Assembly (NCBI RefSeq): GCF_036227225.1
Contig: NZ_CP109444.1
Location: 4,011,501-4,075,500, forward strand
Origin: Streptomyces sp. NBC_01478
GTDB taxonomy: Bacteria > Actinomycetota > Actinomycetes > Streptomycetales > Streptomycetaceae
Direction: 5' to 3'
DNA: 64,000 bases
Shown: in pieces, positions 59,549-64,000 of the stretch
Layout: each line of letters opens with the position of its first letter
Position numbering within the stretch: position 1 is the first letter of the stretch
Position numbers and translations under genes: made by a program
Notes under the pieces: generated by a model
Seen by the model: only the letters and a program-made list of their open reading frames with translations
Databases searched by the model: none
Told to the model about the DNA's origin: nothing

Positions 59549-60463
59549 GTGATCGAAGCCAACGAACTCACCAAGCGGTACGGCCCCACGACCGCCGTAC
59601 GCGCACTCTCCTTCACGGTCCGGCCCGGGCACGTCACCGGATTCCTCGGCCCGAACGGCGCCGGAAAGACGACAACTCTGCGGATGCTGCTGGGACTTGT
59701 TGAGCCGACCGGTGGCAGTGCCACGATCGGCGGTCACACCTTCCGCCGCCACCCGCGCGGCCTGCGGCACGTCGGCGCGCTGCTGGACGCGGGCGATGTG
59801 CACGGCGGCCGGACCGCGCGGGCCCATCTGCGGATCCTGGCCCGGAGCAACCGCATCCCGGCGGGGCGGGTTGAGGACGTCCTCGACGAGGTGGGCCTCG
59901 CCGGGGGGCCGGCCCGGCGCCGGGTCGGCGGCTACTCGCTCGGCATGAGACAGCGGCTCGGCATCGCGACCGCCCTGCTCGGCGACCCGCCCGTCCTCCT
60001 CTTCGACGAGCCGCTCAACGGGCTTGATCCGGAAGGGGTGTTGTGGGTACGGGAGCTGTTCCGCAAGCTGGCGGCGGAGGGTCGTACCGTCTTCGTCTCC
60101 AGCCATCTGATGTCCGAGATGGAGAACACGGCCGACCAGCTCGTCGTCATCGGCAAGGGCGAACTGACAGCCGCCGAAAGCCTCACCGACTTCGCCGCCC
60201 GCGGCACGGCGCCGACGGTGACCGTACGGACACCGGACGCGGGTGCGCTGGCCGCCGTCCTCCTGTCGAAGGGCGCCACGGTGGCCTCGCACGACGAGGA
60301 GACGCTGAAGGTGACCGGGGCGAGCGCCGACCGCATCGGCGAGCTCGCACACGAACACCGCTTCCTCATACGGGAGTTGACGACCGAGCGCGCCTCGCTG
60401 GAGGCCGCCTTCATGGAGCTGACCGCCGACAGCGTCGAGTACCTGGCCGGAGAATCCCGATGA
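59549..60463 (+). CDS. ABC transporter ATPase (drug/bacteriocin exporter type)
   Basis: 304 residues from GTG 59549. Walker A is FLGPNGAGKTTTLRMLLGL, the Q-loop region LVEPTGGSATIGG, the signature VGGYSLGMRQRLGIATALLGDPP, Walker B VLLFDEPLNGLDPEG, H-loop VFVSSHLMSEME. The ~90-residue C-terminal extension is usual for DrrA/BcrA-like exporters. ATG overlap couples it to the permease gene at 60460. Confidence 0.93.
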   Translation: MIEANELTKRYGPTTAVRALSFTVRPGHVTGFLGPNGAGKTTTLRMLLGLVEPTGGSATIGGHTFRRHPRGLRHVGALLDAGDVHGGRTARAHLRILARSNRIPAGRVEDVLDEVGLAGGPARRRVGGYSLGMRQRLGIATALLGDPPVLLFDEPLNGLDPEGVLWVRELFRKLAAEGRTVFVSSHLMSEMENTADQLVVIGKGELTAAESLTDFAARGTAPTVTVRTPDAGALAAVLLSKGATVASHDEETLKVTGASADRIGELAHEHRFLIRELTTERASLEAAFMELTADSVEYLAGESR

Positions 60464-61299
60464 CGACCGTGATCGCGTCTCCCCTGCCCCTCCCCCGCTT
60501 CGGTGACCTGCTGGCCGCCGAGTGGCTCAAACTCCGTACCCTGCGCTCCACTTACTGGGCGCTCGGCCTCGGCGCGCTGGCCGTGATCTCCTTCAACGCG
60601 AACGCGGCCCGCGCCGACTACGTCGACTATCCGCACTACAACGCGATGATGCGCGCCCACTTCGAGAACACCGCGCTGTTCGACGCCTTCACCCGGGGCG
60701 CCGCGATGATCCTGATCCTGACGGTGGCGAGTGTCGGCGCGATCACGGTCGTAGGCGAGTACTCGACGGGCCTGATCCGTACGACTTTCGCGGCCGTGCC
60801 GGACCGCCGGGCGCTCATGTCGGCGAAGGTGTCGGTGGTGACGGCCGTCATGACGGGATACGGCCTCGTGGTCGCCGGGGCGTCCTTCGCGGCCTCGCAG
60901 GCCATCCTCTCCGGACGCCACGCAGGCCTGTCGATCACCCATCCCGGCGCCTGGCGCGTGATCGTCGCATCGGCCCTGCTCGCCCCGGTGTCCGCACTGG
61001 CCGGCATGGCGCTGGGCGCCCTGATCCGGCACAGCGCCACGACAATGGTCCTCACGGCCGGCGTCCTCCTGCTCCTCCCCGAGTTCGTCACCGACCGTTA
61101 CCACTGGACGGCGTGCGTACGGAACGCTCTGCCTTTCAACGCCTGGGAACGTCTCGTGCAGGTCAACTACGGGCACGTTCCGTCTCTGTTGGGCTCGCGG
61201 TATCCGACGACCGTCGGGGGTGCCTGGACCGTGTTCGCGGTGTGGGCGGCGGTCGCGGTGGTGGTCACGGTTGTTGGCGTGGACCGGCGGGATGCGTGA
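60460..61299 (+). CDS. ABC-2-type permease
   Basis: 279 residues, ATG 60460 overlapping the ATPase stop. AAEWLKLRTLRSTYWALGLGALAV is the ABC-2 start with the amphipathic helix. Hydrophobic spans follow: GAAMILILTVASVGAITVVGEYSTGLI, VTAVMTGYGLVVAGASFA, VIVASALLAPVSALAGMALGAL, MVLTAGVLLLLPEF and WTVFAVWAAVAVVVTVVGV, giving six helices. It exports an unknown substrate together with the upstream ATPase, under the divergent two-component system. Confidence 0.92.
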   Translation: MTTVIASPLPLPRFGDLLAAEWLKLRTLRSTYWALGLGALAVISFNANAARADYVDYPHYNAMMRAHFENTALFDAFTRGAAMILILTVASVGAITVVGEYSTGLIRTTFAAVPDRRALMSAKVSVVTAVMTGYGLVVAGASFAASQAILSGRHAGLSITHPGAWRVIVASALLAPVSALAGMALGALIRHSATTMVLTAGVLLLLPEFVTDRYHWTACVRNALPFNAWERLVQVNYGHVPSLLGSRYPTTVGGAWTVFAVWAAVAVVVTVVGVDRRDA

Positions 61300-62290
61300 C
61301 CGCTCTTCCCTCGTCGGGCTCCGGCTCCGGATCCCGTTCCGGGGTCGGTTCCGTCGCCTCCCACAACACGTTGAAGCGGTTGACGCGTTCCTCCACATGC
61401 TCGCGTGTCAGCTTCAGCGTCGTCCTGGCCGGCATGACCCGGATGTCGGGCTCGGTCTCGCAGGAGAGTTCGCCGTCGAAGACGATGAAGTCGTTCAGCG
61501 AGTTCATCTGGGCGGTGGGTTCCAGCAGAGCCCGGACCGCGATACGCGCGTCGATCCCCAACTTGCCGTGTCTTTCGCAGAGTTGGCGAAGGCTGCCGGT
61601 GACCTCGGATTCGTCGTCGACGAGGAACACGCGCCGAATCTGCACCCGCCGTGACTTGATGGCCGTCTCCTGGGCGGCCAGATACCGCCGTGCGGGCTCG
61701 CTCGACCAGAAGTCGCGGTCCACGGACGTGCTGGTGGCGTAGAGCGTCCGCTTGACGCACTTGGTGAGGTCGATCAGCCACTCGTGGTTCTCGCCGGGGC
61801 AGTCCGCCGTGCCGTTGCCGAGGTTCTCCATGAGCAGCGCGAGCCGGCCCAACTCCTCCTCGGCGAAGGCCTTCACGATGTCCGCGCCCTGCTCGCCCAC
61901 TTTTGTGTAGCCCAGCACCAGCCGGGTCACCTCGTCGGAGCGCAGCACCGAGCCGTCGACCTTGCTGTACAGCTCCGTCGCCGCGTTGATCTTGGCGAAG
62001 CTCTCGTCGACCGCCGCGCGCATCTCCATGTGATGGCTGGTCAGACTGTCCTTCATGTCCTGGATGCGCCACTTCTGGCTTTCCTGGACGGCCTCCAGCC
62101 GCTCGCCGAAGTCCACCAGCAGTTGAACGATCAGCACCGCACAGCCGAGGACGACGGCCATCGTCCACTGGTCCAAGCCGCTGGCGCCCTCATCCAGGGC
62201 GCCGGTCACGAAGAAGGCGACCACCCCCGCCAGGACCGCGAACAGCGCCCTGAGGAACAGCTTCGGCCCGCGCCGGGTCTGGTGCCTCAT
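61265..62290 (-). CDS. Membrane-anchored hypothetical protein, first part of an SCO2521-type cluster
   Basis: 341 residues from ATG 62290, overlapping the upstream gene by 4 bp. Two N-terminal helices (LFLRALFAVLAGVVAFFVTGAL, WTMAVVLGCAVLIVQLLVDFG) precede a helical, probably coiled-coil stretch. A cytoplasmic domain follows, with DFWSSEPARRYLAAQETAIKSRRVQIRRVFLVDD and QLCERHGKLGIDARIAV. The middle looks like DUF6879-type/phosphate-binding domains, but I am unsure. The 3' end overlaps the convergent permease gene by 35 bp. Function unknown. Confidence 0.75.
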   Translation of the reverse strand: MRHQTRRGPKLFLRALFAVLAGVVAFFVTGALDEGASGLDQWTMAVVLGCAVLIVQLLVDFGERLEAVQESQKWRIQDMKDSLTSHHMEMRAAVDESFAKINAATELYSKVDGSVLRSDEVTRLVLGYTKVGEQGADIVKAFAEEELGRLALLMENLGNGTADCPGENHEWLIDLTKCVKRTLYATSTSVDRDFWSSEPARRYLAAQETAIKSRRVQIRRVFLVDDESEVTGSLRQLCERHGKLGIDARIAVRALLEPTAQMNSLNDFIVFDGELSCETEPDIRVMPARTTLKLTREHVEERVNRFNVLWEATEPTPERDPEPEPDEGRAVTHPAGPRQQP

Positions 62291-63255
62291 CGTGTGGTCA
62301 GCGCCTGATGCAGCAACGGAATGGCCTGTATTGCCAGTTGATCCCGAATGCGCTGGCGCAGATTCTCCCACTGGCGGCTGAAGCCCGGTTCCCGCTCCAG
62401 TACGTCCCACAGGTGCCCCAGCCTGCGGTCCACGTGCGCGCGCGGCATCCACAGGTGCAGCAGGTGGTCGACGGCCGGGCGCAGCGCCAGGACCGCGGCG
62501 GGGCCGTCCGCCGCACCGAGCCGGCTGTTCTCCAGCATGTGCACCACTGTCGTCAAAAGCCAGTCGTGCAACGCAAGGTCCTCACACAGCCCCGCGACCG
62601 CGGCGGCCGGGATGTTCTCCGGAACCCTCAACTCGATGGTCCGTAGCCCGTCTTCGGCCAGTATGAAGCGGTCCAGCGACGGCCCCTCACCCTCGGGTGA
62701 CCGTCGCGCGGCCCATCGCAGGTGCGTGCGGCGGGACTTGAAGGGTGCCTTGTGGTCGATGAGTGGATGTCGCACCAACTGCGCCAGCAGCTCCTCGGTA
62801 ATCATCCCCAGGTCCAGTTCGCCGCGCCCGCCACCGCGCAACACGCCTTCCGCAGTGGCCTGTTCGTGCAGTCTCCCGAACGGCTCGACCACCCCGGGCC
62901 GGACGAGATAGTGCCCCCAGGGACGGCGTACCTCGGGGCCGTCGGCCGGGGTGCTGAAGTAGGCGGTGGACTGCAGGACGCGGCCCTCGGTTAGCGCAGC
63001 GCGGCCTGCCACCGTGCCGACGGCCCGGACCCCGGCGCCGTTCGAGGTGGGCAGCCGGCAGTCCACGCCCGTCAGGACCTCGGGCGAGAGGGCGTACAGG
63101 TTGGGCCGCTCGGAGACCAGGACCTGTTCGTCGGCGCGCAGCCTCAGCAACTGGGCGGCGGCCCGTCCGTCCAGAGACTGGAAAGACGGCAGCAGACAGG
63201 TGCGCACCTCTCCGCAGACGAGGACCGAACACGCGGGCCGTCCGGGGATCGTCAT
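62287..63255 (-). CDS. SCO2521-family protein
   Basis: 322 residues. CSVLVCGEVRTCLLPSFQSLDGRAAAQLLRLRADEQVLVSERPNLYALSPEVLTGVDCRLP and TAYFSTPADGPEVRRPWGHYLVRPGVVEPFG give the family look that I recall from the SCO2521 group of actinomycetes; no biochemical role is known to me. No signal or membrane helix. It sits between an SCO2522-like gene (1 bp gap) and a membrane-anchored protein (4 bp overlap), clearly one operon. The family name is from memory. Confidence 0.65.
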   Translation of the reverse strand: MTIPGRPACSVLVCGEVRTCLLPSFQSLDGRAAAQLLRLRADEQVLVSERPNLYALSPEVLTGVDCRLPTSNGAGVRAVGTVAGRAALTEGRVLQSTAYFSTPADGPEVRRPWGHYLVRPGVVEPFGRLHEQATAEGVLRGGGRGELDLGMITEELLAQLVRHPLIDHKAPFKSRRTHLRWAARRSPEGEGPSLDRFILAEDGLRTIELRVPENIPAAAVAGLCEDLALHDWLLTTVVHMLENSRLGAADGPAAVLALRPAVDHLLHLWMPRAHVDRRLGHLWDVLEREPGFSRQWENLRQRIRDQLAIQAIPLLHQALTTR

Positions 63256-63256
63256 G

Positions 63257-64000
63257 TCAACTCCCCTCCCACGCAGCAGGGTTGGCGGAATCCTCGTAAA
63301 AGACGTACGTGGCGCGCTGCGCCACCGCCTCCGGCACCGCGACGCCTTCGCCCGCCGACCGCTTGGCGACCTGCGCGAGTGCCTCGGTGTCGACGTCGAC
63401 CTGGTCGAGGATGAGCCGTACGGCGTCCTCGACGGCGAGGAACCGGTTCGCCATCAGCGTGCAGGTGCGGTACGCGCTGAACGAGACCCGGGAGTCGCCC
63501 AGTTTGAGCAGCGGCGGCAGCCGGTCCCAGTCGTGCGGGAAGTCCCCGCCGGTCCAGGGGCGCGGCACCAACACCGGTTCGCCCAGGTGTCGTAGCAGAC
63601 CCAGGCGGGCCAACTGCCATACGGCGACCAAGAACGGGCAGGACCACAGGCGGCCCTTGTCCGTGTCGGACCACAACTCGACGTCCATGAAGACCGAGTG
63701 GTTGCGGGCCGCGGTCTCCTGCGGCGGCTGCCAGGTGACGATCTCGGCGAGGGCGCTGCGGGTGGGCGTGGTGCGCTGCCCGTTGGCGAGCCAGCCGGTC
63801 TGGCTGACCGGAGGGCGGGAGCCGTGGCTGCCCGGCGGCGGGGACTCCACCAGGCGGTGCATGACGGACTCGGCCAGCTCGATCCGGTCGGCAACCGCGC
63901 AACCCGACTCGCGGGCCAGGTAGTCGATGACGAGACCGGCCTTCTCGGCCTCTTCGAGGACCAGCGGGATGAGTTCGGCGGGGGTGGAGAAGCGGGTGAA
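63257..64000 (-). CDS. SCO2522-like protein (5' partial)
   Basis: The frame is open from the window edge and ends at 63257; ATG 63862 is internal. About 248 residues are visible: FTRFSTPAELIPLVLEE...YLARESGCAVADRIELAESVMHRLVESP, then NHSVFMDVELWSDTDKGRLWSCPFLVAVWQLARLGLLRHLG and DSRVSFSAYRTCTLMANRFLAVEDAVRLILDQVDV. The family is uncharacterised and, from memory, neighbours P-loop and methyltransferase genes. Which of those lie upstream cannot be seen. Confidence 0.65.
   Translation of the reverse strand, partial: FTRFSTPAELIPLVLEEAEKAGLVIDYLARESGCAVADRIELAESVMHRLVESPPPGSHGSRPPVSQTGWLANGQRTTPTRSALAEIVTWQPPQETAARNHSVFMDVELWSDTDKGRLWSCPFLVAVWQLARLGLLRHLGEPVLVPRPWTGGDFPHDWDRLPPLLKLGDSRVSFSAYRTCTLMANRFLAVEDAVRLILDQVDVDTEALAQVAKRSAGEGVAVPEAVAQRATYVFYEDSANPAAWEGS

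Noticed and set aside
1..64000. tRNA, rRNA, riboswitch or CRISPR array
   Set aside because: No cloverleaf-like arms with CCA/TTCRA signatures, no rRNA sequence and no regularly spaced direct-repeat array were seen on reading both strands; short tRNA-like signals could still be missed by eye.

Overview
The window is high-GC actinobacterial chromosome, almost certainly Streptomyces. GTG starts are frequent and genes have GGAGG-type ribosome sites. XRE-DUF5753 and DUF397 genes sit side by side, and typical Streptomyces intergenic repeats occur. From nucleotide ~13,350 onward the gene order resembles, from memory, the S. coelicolor SCO2478-SCO2522 stretch (FMN reductase, nirBD, ppdK, dus, chitinase, glyS, znu/zur, uppS, recO, SCO2521/SCO2522-type genes). 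This synteny is inference and was not checked by search.

Region 1 (1-11,000) is accessory DNA. It opens with the 3' part of a large RHS/polymorphic toxin gene that ends in a Hint self-cleaving domain and a DddA-like (SCP1.201) deaminase tip. About 4.7 kb downstream lies a displaced second tip: a short copy of the Hint 3' end fused in frame to an HNH nuclease, with its own DUF4265 immunity gene and no start codon. Between and after them are a convergent SMI1/KNR4-like gene, small immunity-like genes, an integrase 3' fragment, an insertion sequence nested in another, a three-gene HigB/XRE/XRE toxin-antitoxin module, transposase debris and three copies of a TGACGGCA-rich repeat. Base composition is visibly lower in GC in the toxin tips and immunity genes than in the flanks. 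This reads as a tip-exchange locus for a contact-dependent or secreted toxin.

Region 2 (10,600-18,100) returns to ordinary Streptomyces genes: a GNAT enzyme; a WhiJ-like triad (RsbW-type ATPase, XRE-DUF5753, DUF397); a small secreted protein; an FMN reductase behind a SoxR-type box; a secreted protein plus class F sortase; and a sensor-domain protein/histidine kinase/response regulator operon.

Region 3 (18,100-32,000) holds assimilatory nitrite reductase nirBD with GlnR-like boxes, then an MHS transporter/M20 peptidase/LysR cluster, a TetR/SDR pair, another SDR, small secreted or membrane proteins, and pyruvate phosphate dikinase.

Region 4 (32,000-49,900) has a ROK regulator divergent from a two-gene glycosidase/glycogen-debranching operon, an LTA-synthase-like sulfatase, tRNA-dihydrouridine synthase, two DHA2 drug exporters (one divergent from an XRE/MmyB-type regulator), a serine hydrolase, a TetR/aldo-keto reductase operon behind a large inverted repeat, and a chitinase behind DasR-like boxes.

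Region 5 (50,000-64,000) carries glyS divergent from a zinc operon znuACB-zur with a Zur-like box, uppS, recO, small proteins, a two-component system divergent from an ABC exporter, and the start of an SCO2521/SCO2522-type cluster that runs off the window end. I saw no tRNA, rRNA, CRISPR array, PKS or NRPS gene.
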